NCBI RefSeq assembly: GCF_013377295.1
Contig: NZ_CP016180.1
Location: 620,001 to 684,000, forward strand
Direction of reading: 5' to 3'
DNA: 64,000 bases
Source of the DNA: Pasteurella skyensis
GTDB taxonomy: Bacteria > Pseudomonadota > Gammaproteobacteria > Enterobacterales > Pasteurellaceae
This document shows, one piece after another, positions 9,086 through 17,865 of the stretch (position 1 is the first letter of the stretch; every line of letters begins with the position of its first letter). Under the pieces are notes generated by a model, which saw only the letters and a list, made by a program, of their open reading frames with translations, was not told the origin of the DNA and ran no database searches. Made by a program: the position numbers and the translations under genes.

Positions 9086-10216
9086 TTAACAAATATCGAT
9101 CCAACGTTTCTCTTCAGCGGAAAGAGCAATAGCATCTAAAATGCGAGAGATTTTAAACCCTTCTTCGAAATCAGGGTAAAGTTTTGCGGTTGGGTTAGCA
9201 AGTCCGTTAATTAAATCTCTGATTTCAACGGTTTTTTGATCATTAAAACCAATGCCGTGTCCTGCACTCACGCAGAAATGTTTATAATCAGGGTGAAGTG
9301 GGCCTGTAAGAATAGTTTTAAAACCTTGACGAGCAGGATCGTCGCTGTGAATGTAGAGTTTTAACTCTGCCATTCTTTCTTGGGTGTAGCTGATAGTGCC
9401 TTTCGTTCCTGTAATTACATAGCTTAATCCCATTTTTCGACCACAAGCAATACGAGAGGTTTCAATTGTTCCCATACAGCCGTTGGCAAAGCGAACCATT
9501 GCGGTTGCTTGGTCTTCATTTTCTACGTCACACATTTGTGAAAGATCATTTGGATTAGGACGTTGTTTAATCACGGTTTCCATATCACCAATCACTGATT
9601 TAATATCTTGCCCAACTAAATATTGTGACATCTGAATAATATGAGCAGCAAGATCTCCCAGTGTACCTAAGCCCGCTTTTTCTTTCACACAGTGCCAGTC
9701 GAGTGGCGTGTTTGGATTGGCGAGATAGTCTTCATTATGGGTACCATAAAAATGGACAACTTCGCCAATTTCACCTTTTTCGATAATTTCTTTTGCTAAT
9801 TGTGTGGTTGGATTTTTGATGTAATTAAATCCTACTAGGGTTTTAACTCCCGCTTTTTCAGCTGCTTCATACATTATTTTTGCATCATTAGCATTTAAAG
9901 CGAGGGGTTTTTCTGAGTAAACGTGTTTGCCATTAGCAATAGCAGCTAATGCAATTTCTTTGTGTAAAAAGTTAGGTGTACAAATATCAACGACATCAAC
10001 ATTTGGATCGTTAACCACATCTTGCCAGTTTCCTGTTGAACGGTTAAAACCAAATTCTTTGGCTTTTTGTGCTGCTAATTCAGGTGTGATTTCAGCTAAA
10101 TATTCAAGTTGTAATTCAGCCTCTAGTGGAAAAACGGTTGGGGCTTGAGCATAGGCAATGGCGTGACAACGACCAATATAGCCTGTTCCAATTAAACCGA
10201 CACGAACTTTTTTCAT
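9086..10216 (-). CDS. Gfo/Idh/MocA family oxidoreductase (second inositol-type dehydrogenase)
   Basis: A 376-residue NAD(P)-dependent sugar/polyol dehydrogenase. The Rossmann motif 'GLIGTGYIGRCHA' is at residues 8-20, the conserved Lys is in 'YSEKPLAL' (about 96-103) and the catalytic Asp/His pair in 'LGDLAAHIIQM' (about 185). It resembles scyllo-inositol/chiro-inositol and levoglucosan-type dehydrogenases more than IolG, from which it differs clearly. It could funnel another inositol isomer into the pathway. ATG 10216 follows AGAGGT. A hairpin separates it from iolG upstream, so it may have lower or separate expression. Exact substrate is unknown. Confidence 0.85.
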   Translation of the reverse strand: MKKVRVGLIGTGYIGRCHAIAYAQAPTVFPLEAELQLEYLAEITPELAAQKAKEFGFNRSTGNWQDVVNDPNVDVVDICTPNFLHKEIALAAIANGKHVYSEKPLALNANDAKIMYEAAEKAGVKTLVGFNYIKNPTTQLAKEIIEKGEIGEVVHFYGTHNEDYLANPNTPLDWHCVKEKAGLGTLGDLAAHIIQMSQYLVGQDIKSVIGDMETVIKQRPNPNDLSQMCDVENEDQATAMVRFANGCMGTIETSRIACGRKMGLSYVITGTKGTISYTQERMAELKLYIHSDDPARQGFKTILTGPLHPDYKHFCVSAGHGIGFNDQKTVEIRDLINGLANPTAKLYPDFEEGFKISRILDAIALSAEEKRWIDIC

Positions 10217-10292
10217 TTTAGTTACCTCTTAATTTTTATAGAAACTTTTATGAGATGAAGTATTGAAGACAAGAAATATTAACGATAAATTT

Positions 10293-10336
10293 GCAAAATC
10301 CACACCATAAGTGACCGCTTGTTATGATGTGGATTT
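10293..10336 (-). terminator. Hairpin with embedded full-length uptake signal between iolG and the second dehydrogenase
   Basis: ATCCACACCATAA and TTATGATGTGGAT form a 13-bp stem with one mismatch. Read on the minus strand, the loop and flank contain ACAAGCGGTCA (core at 10314-10322) with TTTGCAAATTT placed downstream, a textbook Apl-type uptake signal. It may terminate or attenuate the iolD-iolE-iolG transcript. Confidence 0.65.
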
Positions 10337-10356
10337 ATCGCTTTATGTAATAGAAA

Positions 10357-11343
10357 TTACAGTTTTACTTCTTTACCAGTTTGAAGTGATTCAAGGGCTT
10401 TATCTGCAAGATAAAGTGCTTGCATTCCATCAATACCTGTTGTGGCTGGTTTTGCTTTGCCATTTAGAATATCAACAAAGTGTTCCCATTCTGCTTTATA
10501 AGCTGCATCATAACGTTGTAAGAAGAAGAATTCAGGTTTTGCGTATTTGCAACCTTCATCTGTCCAGAGTTCAACGCTGTCTTCATAGATATTTTTCGCT
10601 GTAAGTACTCCTTTTTCGCCGTGTAATTCAAGGCGTTGGTCGTAGCCATAACCACTACGGCGAGTATTAGAAATGGTTGCCATTGCACCAGATGGGAAAC
10701 GCATTACAACAAACGCAGTATCGATATCCCCCGCTTCACCAATTTCAGGATTGACTAAGCAACTACCACTTGCATAAACAGATACTGGATCTTCGCCCAT
10801 AATGAAACGAGCCATATCAAAATCGTGAATTGCCATATCACGGAATAATCCACCTGATACTTTTACATAAGCTGCTGGTGGTGGTGACGGGTCACGAGAG
10901 ATGATAATGAGTGATTCAGGTTTACCAATTTGACCTTGTTGTAAACGCTCTTTTACTTGTCTAAATTGTGGATCGTAACGACGGTTAAAACCGATGAATA
11001 GTGGCACATTGTACTCTTCAACCACTTTTAAACACTCTTTTACACGAGCCATATCTAAATGGATAGGTTTTTCACAGAAAATGGTTTTTCCTGCTCTTGC
11101 AGATAATTCAATCAAATCTGCGTGAGTATCTGTTGCAGAAGCGATAAGTACCGCGTGAACATTTGGATCTGCCATCACTTCTTCAATTGTTTGAATTTTA
11201 CAGCCGTATTTTTCTGCCATTTTTTTCGCATTTGGTTCATACGGATCTGCCACAGAATAAAGAGTGGTTTCTGGGTGGTTTACGATATTTACAGCGTGAA
11301 CAAGACCGATACGACCTGCACCTAATAAAGCAACATTATACAT
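10357..11343 (-). CDS. iolG: myo-inositol 2-dehydrogenase
   Basis: A 328-residue NAD-dependent dehydrogenase oxidising myo-inositol to 2-keto-myo-inositol, the first catabolic step. It has the Rossmann motif 'LLGAGRIGLVHA' (5-16), the catalytic Lys in 'FCEKPIHLD' (about 94-102) and the Asp/His pair in 'GLFRDMAIHDFDMARF' (about 165-180), typical of IolG. ATG 11343 follows AAGGAG, and the gene lies 41 bases after iolE, so it belongs to the iolD-iolE-iolG operon. Length is slightly below the 330-340 usual for the family, with no missing core. Confidence 0.92.
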   Translation of the reverse strand: MYNVALLGAGRIGLVHAVNIVNHPETTLYSVADPYEPNAKKMAEKYGCKIQTIEEVMADPNVHAVLIASATDTHADLIELSARAGKTIFCEKPIHLDMARVKECLKVVEEYNVPLFIGFNRRYDPQFRQVKERLQQGQIGKPESLIIISRDPSPPPAAYVKVSGGLFRDMAIHDFDMARFIMGEDPVSVYASGSCLVNPEIGEAGDIDTAFVVMRFPSGAMATISNTRRSGYGYDQRLELHGEKGVLTAKNIYEDSVELWTDEGCKYAKPEFFFLQRYDAAYKAEWEHFVDILNGKAKPATTGIDGMQALYLADKALESLQTGKEVKL

Positions 11344-11384
11344 AGTAACTCCTTGATATTATTTAAAATCAGTATTTGTTAGAA

Positions 11385-12281
11385 TTAAATTCCAGCAACA
11401 TCTTTGATATATTTACGTCCTTTTAGGGCATATTCAAATGGGTTTGCTAACGCAGGATCTTGCTCTGCTTCTACAACCATCCAACCTTTGTAGTTGTGTT
11501 TATCTAAAATTTCAAAAATAGGTTTGAAATCAATGATACCATCACCCGGTACAGTAAATGTGCCTTTTTTAACTCCTTCTAAGAAGCTAAGATCATTTTC
11601 TTTTACTTCTGCAACCACTTCATCACGCACATCTTTTAAGTGAACGTGACAAATGCGATCGATATATTTTTCAAGCATATCTAACATTGCTTTTTGTGAG
11701 CCTTCTGAGTAGTAAATATGTCCTGAATCGAAGAGTAAATAAACGTCATCGTTAGTCATTTCCATATAGCGATCCACTTCTTCTGGGGTTTGGACACCTG
11801 TTCCCATATGATGGTGTAAGCTGACTTTCATTCCTTTTTCTGCGGCAAGTTTAGCCAGTGCGTTATAACCTTCAGCAAGCAGTTGCCATTCAGCATCATT
11901 AAAAGTCGTTTTTTCTTTAAAGATTGCTTTTTTCTGCCCTTGAATACTACGGCTTTGTTCCGAACAACCAATTACTTTTGCACCCATTGCATGTAGAAAA
12001 TCACGGTGTTTAATAAATTCAGCGATAGTTTCTTCTTTTTTACCGTCAACAAAGAATGTACTAAACCACGCATTACAAATTTGGATACCACGTAGATCTA
12101 GTTTATGTTTTAATTCCTTAACATCACGAGGGTATTTATTTCCCACCTCACAACCTGTGAATCCTGCTAGAGCCATTTCACTCACACATTGTTCAAAAGT
12201 ATTTTCAGCACCTAATTCTGGTAAATCATCATTTGTCCAACCAATAGGCGCAATACCTAATTTTACATTTTCAGCTTTCAT
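11385..12281 (-). CDS. iolE: myo-inosose-2 dehydratase
   Basis: A sugar isomerase/AP-endonuclease-like TIM barrel of 298 residues from the chosen start; it removes water from 2-keto-myo-inositol to give the trihydroxycyclohexane dione. The start '[18 protein letters not shown]' and the metal-binding segments '[15 protein letters not shown]' and '[11 protein letters not shown]' are typical of IolE. The frame extends upstream to 12329, but ATG 12281 is preferred because AAGGAG lies about 8 bases before it and the family begins here. It sits between iolD and iolG. Confidence 0.93.
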   Translation of the reverse strand: MKAENVKLGIAPIGWTNDDLPELGAENTFEQCVSEMALAGFTGCEVGNKYPRDVKELKHKLDLRGIQICNAWFSTFFVDGKKEETIAEFIKHRDFLHAMGAKVIGCSEQSRSIQGQKKAIFKEKTTFNDAEWQLLAEGYNALAKLAAEKGMKVSLHHHMGTGVQTPEEVDRYMEMTNDDVYLLFDSGHIYYSEGSQKAMLDMLEKYIDRICHVHLKDVRDEVVAEVKENDLSFLEGVKKGTFTVPGDGIIDFKPIFEILDKHNYKGWMVVEAEQDPALANPFEYALKGRKYIKDVAGI

Positions 12282-12353
12282 ACAAGTTTCTCCTTGTGTA
12301 TGGATAATAATCTTTGAATCCACCCTCAAAGAGAGCGGATGTAATATTAAAAA

Positions 12354-14294
12354 TTAGTAACGACGAGCTTCGTTTATGTGTTTTTGAGCATTTTGGTATG
12401 CTTGTTGAATAGTTTCTTTATCAGAAACCTCCGCAACACCAACGTGCCACCAACTGCCATAACCGTGAACCATTGTTTTTGGTAATACTTTTACATCAAT
12501 TAATGTAGAAACAGTTTGTTTTTTTGCATCTTCTAATGCAAAGAGAAGCTCTTCTTCTGTGGTCACTTTGTAAGTTTTACAGCCATAAGAAGCACCATTC
12601 ATCGCAAAATCAACAGGAACAAGTCCACCATTTAATTGATTTGAACTTTCATTTCTAAAGCGGAATTCAGTACAGAAACTATCCATTCCATTGCCAATTT
12701 GTAAGTTATTGATACAACCATTTGCCATATTATCAAAAACGATAACATTGATTTTTTTGTTTTCTTGAATTGAAGTCACTAATTCAGAATGCAACATCAT
12801 ATAAGAACCATCGCCAAGTAGGGTATAAACTTCACGCTCAGGCTGAGCAAGTTTTACACCAAGTGAGGCACTGACTTCATAGCCCATACAAGAGTAGCCA
12901 TATTCAAGATGATAAGTTCCTTCACCTTTGGTTTGCCAAGTACGTTGTAAATCTCCTGGTAAACTACCCGCAGCACCAACAATTACATCATCTTTACCTA
13001 AATATTCATTAAGAATGCCAAGCACACGGCTTTGTGTTAAGCAAGATTGGGTGATTTTTTGGAATTCTGCAAATACCGCTTTTTTATCTAATCGATCATC
13101 AATTTCTGGAATAAAATCTTCACCAGTATAGGTAATATTACGAACACGCTCTAATTCTTGTTTAAATTGTTGTTTTGCTTCTACAATTTGATCATCCCAT
13201 TGAGCAGAGTAACCAATATATTTTAAAGAAGTGGTTAATTGTGCAAGGGTTTCTTTCGCATCTGCCACAATTTGAAGACCATCTAATTTATAAGCATCAA
13301 AACGTGCTACATTAATATTTAAGAATTTAACCTCAGGATTTTGGAATATCCATTTTGAAGAAGTGGTGAAATCAGTATAACGAGTTCCAATTCCAATGAC
13401 TAAATCTGCTTCTTTAGCGAGTAAGTTTGCTGATAAACAACCTGTTTCTCCCACACCGCCTACATTTAAAGGATAGTCGGAAATAACCGCACTTTTTCCT
13501 GCTTGTGTTTCAGCAAATGGAATATTGAAACTTTTCGCAAATTGTTTTAATTCTTCTGCAGCGCCAGAATAACGCACGCCACCACCACAGATAATTAATG
13601 GCTTTTTCTTATTCTTAATCAGTTTAAGAGCCATTTTTATGGTTGAATCAGCTGGTGTAACACGTTCGATATGGTGGATACGTTTTTCTAGGAAATAATC
13701 AGGGAAATCATAAGCTTCTGCTTGTACATCTTGAGGTAGAGCAAGGGTTACAGCCCCTGTTTCTGCTGGATCAGTTAATACTCGCATTGCATTGATACAA
13801 GCACTCATAAGCTGTTCTGGGCGATTGATTCTATCCCAATATTTGCTTACTGCCTTAAACGCATCATTGGTACTAATGCTTAAATCATAAGGTTGCTCAA
13901 TTTGTTGTAAGACTGGATCGGGTTGACGAGTCGCAAACACATCACCTGGCAGTAGTAAAAGAGGAATACGGTTTGCACTTGCAGTGGCAGCTGCGGTAAT
14001 CATATTTGCAGCACCTGGACCAACAGAAGAGGTACAGGCATAAATTTTCTTGCGTGCGTGTTGTTTTGCAAAACCGATTGCAACGTGAGCCATACCTTGC
14101 TCATTACGCCCTTGTCTAACAATTAAATTACCACAGTCTTGTTCAAGAGCCTGTCCTAAGCCTAATACATTACCGTGACCGAATATACCAAAAACACCCT
14201 CAACAAATTTTGTTACTTGACCATCAACTTCTATATATTGATTATCTAAAAACTTAATGAGTGCCTGTGCAACTGTAAGTCTAGTCGTTTTCAT
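12354..14294 (-). CDS. iolD: 3D-(3,5/4)-trihydroxycyclohexane-1,2-dione hydrolase
   Basis: A 646-residue thiamine-diphosphate enzyme that opens the ring to 5-deoxy-glucuronate. It shows the acetolactate-synthase-like three-domain layout: pyrimidine-binding part with '[15 protein letters not shown]' (about 32-46), central domain, and the ThDP motif '[14 protein letters not shown]' through '[10 protein letters not shown]' (about 487-520). Length is normal for IolD. ATG 14294 follows GGGAG. It heads the iolD-iolE-iolG operon and is divergent from iolC across a 226-base regulatory region. Confidence 0.95.
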   Translation of the reverse strand: MKTTRLTVAQALIKFLDNQYIEVDGQVTKFVEGVFGIFGHGNVLGLGQALEQDCGNLIVRQGRNEQGMAHVAIGFAKQHARKKIYACTSSVGPGAANMITAAATASANRIPLLLLPGDVFATRQPDPVLQQIEQPYDLSISTNDAFKAVSKYWDRINRPEQLMSACINAMRVLTDPAETGAVTLALPQDVQAEAYDFPDYFLEKRIHHIERVTPADSTIKMALKLIKNKKKPLIICGGGVRYSGAAEELKQFAKSFNIPFAETQAGKSAVISDYPLNVGGVGETGCLSANLLAKEADLVIGIGTRYTDFTTSSKWIFQNPEVKFLNINVARFDAYKLDGLQIVADAKETLAQLTTSLKYIGYSAQWDDQIVEAKQQFKQELERVRNITYTGEDFIPEIDDRLDKKAVFAEFQKITQSCLTQSRVLGILNEYLGKDDVIVGAAGSLPGDLQRTWQTKGEGTYHLEYGYSCMGYEVSASLGVKLAQPEREVYTLLGDGSYMMLHSELVTSIQENKKINVIVFDNMANGCINNLQIGNGMDSFCTEFRFRNESSNQLNGGLVPVDFAMNGASYGCKTYKVTTEEELLFALEDAKKQTVSTLIDVKVLPKTMVHGYGSWWHVGVAEVSDKETIQQAYQNAQKHINEARRY

Positions 14295-14376
14295 CTCTAT
14301 TTCACTCCCATGAGTTAAAAGAACAATAATTTTTCAGAAATTCTAGTAATTTATTCATTTCAACACAATATTATTT

Positions 14377-14392
14377 TGAAAGTTTTATTTCA
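14377..14392. promoter_or_regulatory. Candidate inositol-regulator operator, iolD side
   Basis: TGAAAGTTTTATTTCA is an exact TGAAA-N6-TTTCA, 85 bases before the iolD ATG on the other strand. It matches the motif found before iolC and the binding-protein gene. Confidence 0.5.
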
Positions 14393-14395
14393 TTT

Positions 14396-14411
14396 TGTGA
14401 TCTTGTTCTCA
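14396..14411. promoter_or_regulatory. CRP-like site in the iolD-iolC divergent region
   Basis: TGTGATCTTGTTCTCA matches TGTGA-N6-TCACA at nine of ten half-site bases. It lies midway between the two candidate operators, and the sequence TTTTGTGATCTTG recurs on the minus strand before iolA. Confidence 0.5.
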
Positions 14412-14438
14412 AATATACATTTAATAACGTGACTTTTT

Positions 14439-14454
14439 TGAAATATATGTTTCA
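14439..14454. promoter_or_regulatory. Candidate inositol-regulator operator, iolC side
   Basis: TGAAATATATGTTTCA is an exact TGAAA-N6-TTTCA, 66 bases between its end and the iolC ATG. With one extra base on the left it reads TTGAAAT, shared with the sites before iolA and the ABC transporter. Confidence 0.55.
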
Positions 14455-14520
14455 ATTAGTGGAAATTTAATTCATTTAGTTTTATTCTTATATTAGTTTT
14501 AAATATAGATAAGTGAGGAT

Positions 14521-16431
14521 ATGATGAAAAGTGTAGAAAAAAAACTAGACTTAATCTGTTTAGGGCGTGTAGCTGTCGATTTATATGGACAACAAATCGG
14601 TGCTCGTTTAGAAAATATGGGGACATTTTCTAAATATTTAGGTGGTTCATCAGGAAATGTTGCTTATGGAACAGCAATTCAGGGGGTGAAATCATCGATG
14701 TTAGCTCGTGTTGGTGATGAGCATATGGGACGCTTTTTAAAAGAGGAATTAGAAAGTGTCGGTGTTGATACCAGTCATTTAATTACTGATAAAGATCGTT
14801 TAACTGCATTAGTATTATTGGGTATCAAAGATGAAGATACTTTCCCTCTGATTTTTTATCGTGATAATTGTGCTGATATGGCAATTACCAAAGATGATTT
14901 TACAGAAGAGTACATTGCTTCAGCAAAAGCATTAGCGATTACAGGTACACACCTTTCACATCCAAATACCAGAGAAGCGGTTTTAACTGCACTAGAATAT
15001 GCAGGGCGTAATGGTGTGAAACGCTTATTGGATATTGACTATCGTCCAGTACTATGGGGCTTAACCTCGTTAGGTGATGGTGAAACCCGTTATATTGACT
15101 CAGAAGCAGTGACGAAATCTTTACAAGAAGTCTTACATCATTTTGATGTTTTAGTTGGAACAGAAGAAGAATTTCATATTGCAGGTGGTTCAACAGATAC
15201 CTTAACTGCATTGAAAAATGTACGTAAATTTAGCCAAGCAACCTTAGTATGTAAACGTGGAGCATTAGGTTGCTCAGTATTTGAAGGTGAGTTACCTGAT
15301 GACCTTGATGGCGGTTTAAACGTTTATGGTGTGAGAGTTGCCGTATTAAATGTTCTGGGGGCAGGTGATGCCTTTATGTCAGGTTTAATTCGTGGTTATA
15401 TCAATAATGAAGGCTGGGAGCAAAGTTGTCGCTACGCAAATGCGTGCGGTGCATTAGTAGTTTCTCGTCACGGTTGTGCACCAGCAATGCCAACAAAAGA
15501 AGAGTTAGATGACTATCTTTCTCGTGCAGAATCTGTACCACGCCCAGATTTAGATGATAAATTAAATCATTTACACCGAGTAACCACTCGCAAAAAACAG
15601 TGGGACGATTTATGTATTTTTGCGTTTGATCATCGTAAACAGCTGGTTGATATGGCAAATGAATGTGGTGCAGAATTAACACGTATTCCAAAATTAAAAA
15701 AATTACTACTTAAAGCCGCAGAACAAACCGCACAACAAGAGGGTATAAGCAATGGTAATGCGGGAATTCTAGCGGATACCACATTTGGGCAAGCGGCATT
15801 AAATGAAATTACAGGTAAAAATTGGTGGATTGGTCGTCCGATTGAAGAGCCATCATCTCGTCCATTAAGTTTAGAACACGGTGATCTTGGTACGCAATTA
15901 GCGAGCTGGCCATTAGAACAGGTGGTGAAATGTTTAGCTTTCTATCATCCAACCGATGATGAAGCAATGAAAACCGTACAAGATACTAAACTCAAAGAAG
16001 TGTATCAAGCGTGTTGCCACACAGGTCACGAACTATTACTTGAAATTATCCTTCCAGCTGAAATGGAAAAACAAGAGCGATATTATGCACAAATGTTACA
16101 ACATTTCTATGATATTGGCATTAAACCAGATTGGTGGAAATTACCAGGCGTGTCAGAGCAGGCTTGGAAAGAGATTAGCCAAGTGATTGAGCAAAATGAC
16201 CGCTATTGTCGTGGTATCTTAATTTTAGGTTTAGATGCCCCAGAAGAAGAATTTAAAGCTGTCTTTGAAGCATCTAAAAATATCCCATTAGTGAAAGGTT
16301 TTGCGGTAGGAAGAACCATTTTCGGACAGCCATCAAAACAGTGGTTGGCAAATGAAATTAATGATGATGAGTTGATAAAAGAAGTGTCCGCACGTTATCA
16401 AAGCTTAATTCAATTGTGGAAATCTCGTTAA
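14521..16431 (+). CDS. iolC: Fused 5-dehydro-2-deoxygluconokinase / DUF2090 aldolase
   Basis: A 636-residue fusion. Residues 1-325 are a PfkB-family sugar kinase (IolC) with the C-terminal signature 'LGAGDAFMSGLIRG' (about 279-292) including the catalytic Asp; it phosphorylates 2-deoxy-5-keto-gluconate. Residues about 340-636 form the DUF2090 domain, a TIM-barrel aldolase-like part with 'FAFDHRKQLVDMA' and 'FAVGRTIFGQP', thought to cleave the product to DHAP and malonate semialdehyde (IolJ role). No separate iolJ is present, which supports this. ATG 14521 follows GTGAGG; ATG 14524 is an equal choice. Such fusions are common in Proteobacteria. Confidence 0.92.
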   Translation: MMKSVEKKLDLICLGRVAVDLYGQQIGARLENMGTFSKYLGGSSGNVAYGTAIQGVKSSMLARVGDEHMGRFLKEELESVGVDTSHLITDKDRLTALVLLGIKDEDTFPLIFYRDNCADMAITKDDFTEEYIASAKALAITGTHLSHPNTREAVLTALEYAGRNGVKRLLDIDYRPVLWGLTSLGDGETRYIDSEAVTKSLQEVLHHFDVLVGTEEEFHIAGGSTDTLTALKNVRKFSQATLVCKRGALGCSVFEGELPDDLDGGLNVYGVRVAVLNVLGAGDAFMSGLIRGYINNEGWEQSCRYANACGALVVSRHGCAPAMPTKEELDDYLSRAESVPRPDLDDKLNHLHRVTTRKKQWDDLCIFAFDHRKQLVDMANECGAELTRIPKLKKLLLKAAEQTAQQEGISNGNAGILADTTFGQAALNEITGKNWWIGRPIEEPSSRPLSLEHGDLGTQLASWPLEQVVKCLAFYHPTDDEAMKTVQDTKLKEVYQACCHTGHELLLEIILPAEMEKQERYYAQMLQHFYDIGIKPDWWKLPGVSEQAWKEISQVIEQNDRYCRGILILGLDAPEEEFKAVFEASKNIPLVKGFAVGRTIFGQPSKQWLANEINDDELIKEVSARYQSLIQLWKSR

Positions 16432-16454
16432 TTTGTAAATTTTAGAAAAATGAT

Positions 16455-16500
16455 GACCGCTTAGTGTTTTTGGGATACCAATTTACTAAGCGGTTATTTT
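16455..16500 (+). terminator. Terminator after iolC
   Basis: ACCGCTTAGT (16456-16465) and ACTAAGCGGT (16485-16494) form a perfect 10-bp stem followed by TATTTTTT. The arms are again uptake-signal cores (AAGCGGT), here without TTTGCAAA. Confidence 0.8.
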
Positions 16501-16559
16501 TTGCTTGATTATTTTAATTGTATCAAGTAATTCGTATCTTCTGAGTTTTGCTAATTATT

Positions 16560-16678
16560 GCTCCCTGAGCCTGTCGAAGGGAGCCTTCGGTTAGTGAGCT
16601 TGTCGAACTACCAAAGAAGTGGCGGTATAAACACAATAAAAAAGCACTTACGCTTCGACAGGCTCAGCAACCGTGCTT
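16560..16678. repeat. Cluster of three REP-like palindromes (copies C, D, E)
   Basis: Copy C: core GAGCCTGTCGA (16567-16577) between GCTCCCT and AGGGAGC, a perfect 7-bp stem. Copy D: GAGCTTGTCGA (16596-16606) between GGTTAGT and ACTACC. Copy E, inverted: TCGACAGGCTC (16655-16665), inner GCT/AGC and outer AAGCAC (16642-16647)/GTGCTT (16673-16678). Copies A and E share GGTTGCT and AAGC-TAA flanks but their outer stems differ in a compensating way. The gene-free stretch 16432-16823 otherwise holds only the two flanking hairpins. Confidence 0.78.
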
Positions 16679-16745
16679 AGATAGTCTGATACGTTAATGG
16701 GATCAAAATTTTACAAATAATATTTCTATTAAATAGACAAAATAA

Positions 16746-16800
16746 TAAGCGGTATGATTTTGATCAAAATTTGCAAATTTTAAAAAAATCAGACCGCTTA
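16746..16800 (-). terminator. Uptake-signal hairpin after iolB
   Basis: TAAGCGGTATGATTT (16746-16760) pairs with AAATCAGACCGCTTA (16786-16800) with one mismatch, and TTTGCAAATTT lies in the loop. It is placed 24 bases after the iolB stop. Confidence 0.7.
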
Positions 16801-16823
16801 CTAGATAGAAAATTTATTGCAGA

Positions 16824-17654
16824 TTACTTAAATTTATTGGCATATTCTTCACTATTTACCCATAAATGATCGGCTTCCCAAGTGAAACGCCACTTACGAA
16901 CAGGACCTGCCATCACATTGAGATAGTAGTTGTTATATCCCGCTACCGTTGCCATAGGATGGTAGCCTTTTGGTACTTGCACAACATCGCCATCATAAAC
17001 AGCCATACACTCATCAAGACTACGGTCATCAGTATAAACACGTTGCATTGCAAAACCTTGTGGCGGATCAAAACGATGATAGTAGGTTTCTTCTAAATAA
17101 GTTTCTGTTTCACTCTCTTTTTGATCGTGTTTATGGCTTGGATATGAACTTGTATTACCTTCATCTGTAAAGACTTCAACGACAAGTAAGCTATCAGCAG
17201 GTTCAGTTTCAGGTAAGATATTGTGAACGAGACGTTTATTATAACCATAGCCACGATGTTCCACACCAACCTCTTCTGGTGTGATAAGACGAACAGGTAA
17301 GTTACCTTGACTTGGAGCTCGGCAAACCGCTAATTCGAGCGTTGTTTCTGCGATAATATTGACTGTTTGGCTATGTGGAACATAAAGTGAATAAGGTGGA
17401 ATTCGTTCAAATGGTGTTGAACGATTACCTATTTTAGTAAATGTTTCATTTCCTATGGTTAACGTTGCTTTGCCTGCCATTATAACAAAACAAACTTCGG
17501 TATCTTCAGTATCAAAAGAAAGCGTTTGTTTTTCTTTTAAATGAAACATTTCAAAACCAACATATTCCCAACCTGCACTTTCAGGTGTGATTTTTTGCAC
17601 CTGTCCATTAGCTTCAGGGTGATGTTTTTTAGATTTAGAAAGTAAATAACTCAT
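16824..17654 (-). CDS. iolB: 5-deoxy-glucuronate isomerase
   Basis: A 276-residue double-cupin isomerase that converts 5-deoxy-glucuronate to 2-deoxy-5-keto-gluconate, between the IolD and IolC steps. Metal-binding residues are visible in 'SYPSHKHDQKESETETYLEETYYH'-type sequence (about 172-195; His, His and Glu) and 'PKGYHPMA' (about 232-239). Length is normal for IolB. ATG 17654 follows GAGGA. It is alone on its strand, divergent from iolA, with a hairpin terminator after it. Confidence 0.94.
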   Translation of the reverse strand: MSYLLSKSKKHHPEANGQVQKITPESAGWEYVGFEMFHLKEKQTLSFDTEDTEVCFVIMAGKATLTIGNETFTKIGNRSTPFERIPPYSLYVPHSQTVNIIAETTLELAVCRAPSQGNLPVRLITPEEVGVEHRGYGYNKRLVHNILPETEPADSLLVVEVFTDEGNTSSYPSHKHDQKESETETYLEETYYHRFDPPQGFAMQRVYTDDRSLDECMAVYDGDVVQVPKGYHPMATVAGYNNYYLNVMAGPVRKWRFTWEADHLWVNSEEYANKFK

Positions 17655-17730
17655 TTTCTATTCCTCACTTAGTATAGTTTGTGACAAAATAATACAACAA
17701 ATAAAAATATGTGCTATGACAATATATAAA

Positions 17731-17752
17731 AAATAAGATCAAGATCACAAAA
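17731..17752. promoter_or_regulatory. CRP-like site in the iolB-iolA divergent region
   Basis: TAAGA-TCAAGA-TCACA (17734-17749) keeps one perfect CRP half-site; read on the minus strand it begins TTTTGTGATCTTGATC, nearly the same as the site near iolC. A similar TAAGA-N6-TCACA occurs before the ABC transporter at 20447. Confidence 0.5.
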
Positions 17753-17772
17753 TAGAATAAATATTCTATTTT
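17749..17772. promoter_or_regulatory. Inverted repeat between iolB and iolA
   Basis: AAAATAGAAT (17749-17758) and ATTCTATTTT (17763-17772) form perfect 10-bp arms around four bases. It overlaps the CRP-like site by four bases. It may be an operator or part of the iolB promoter. Confidence 0.35.
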
Positions 17773-17787
17773 TTATTAAAAACGAAT

Positions 17788-17806
17788 TGAAATATTTGTT
17801 CTATTA
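17788..17806. promoter_or_regulatory. Candidate inositol-regulator operator before iolA (degenerate)
   Basis: TGAAATATTTGTTCTATTA aligns with TGAAATATATGTTTCAATTA upstream of iolC. The left half-site is perfect, the right one degenerate. Its end is 59 bases before the iolA ATG, a distance close to that at iolC and the transporter. Confidence 0.4.
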
Positions 17807-17865
17807 TTTTACTCTACTTTGCGAACTATTTTGTAATAGATTTTTTTATATTTAAGGAGTAAACG

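Noticed and set aside
14535-14544. A8 run near the start of iolC
   Set aside because: Runs of A are common at this base composition and encode Glu-Lys-Lys normally; no evidence for phase variation of a catabolic gene.
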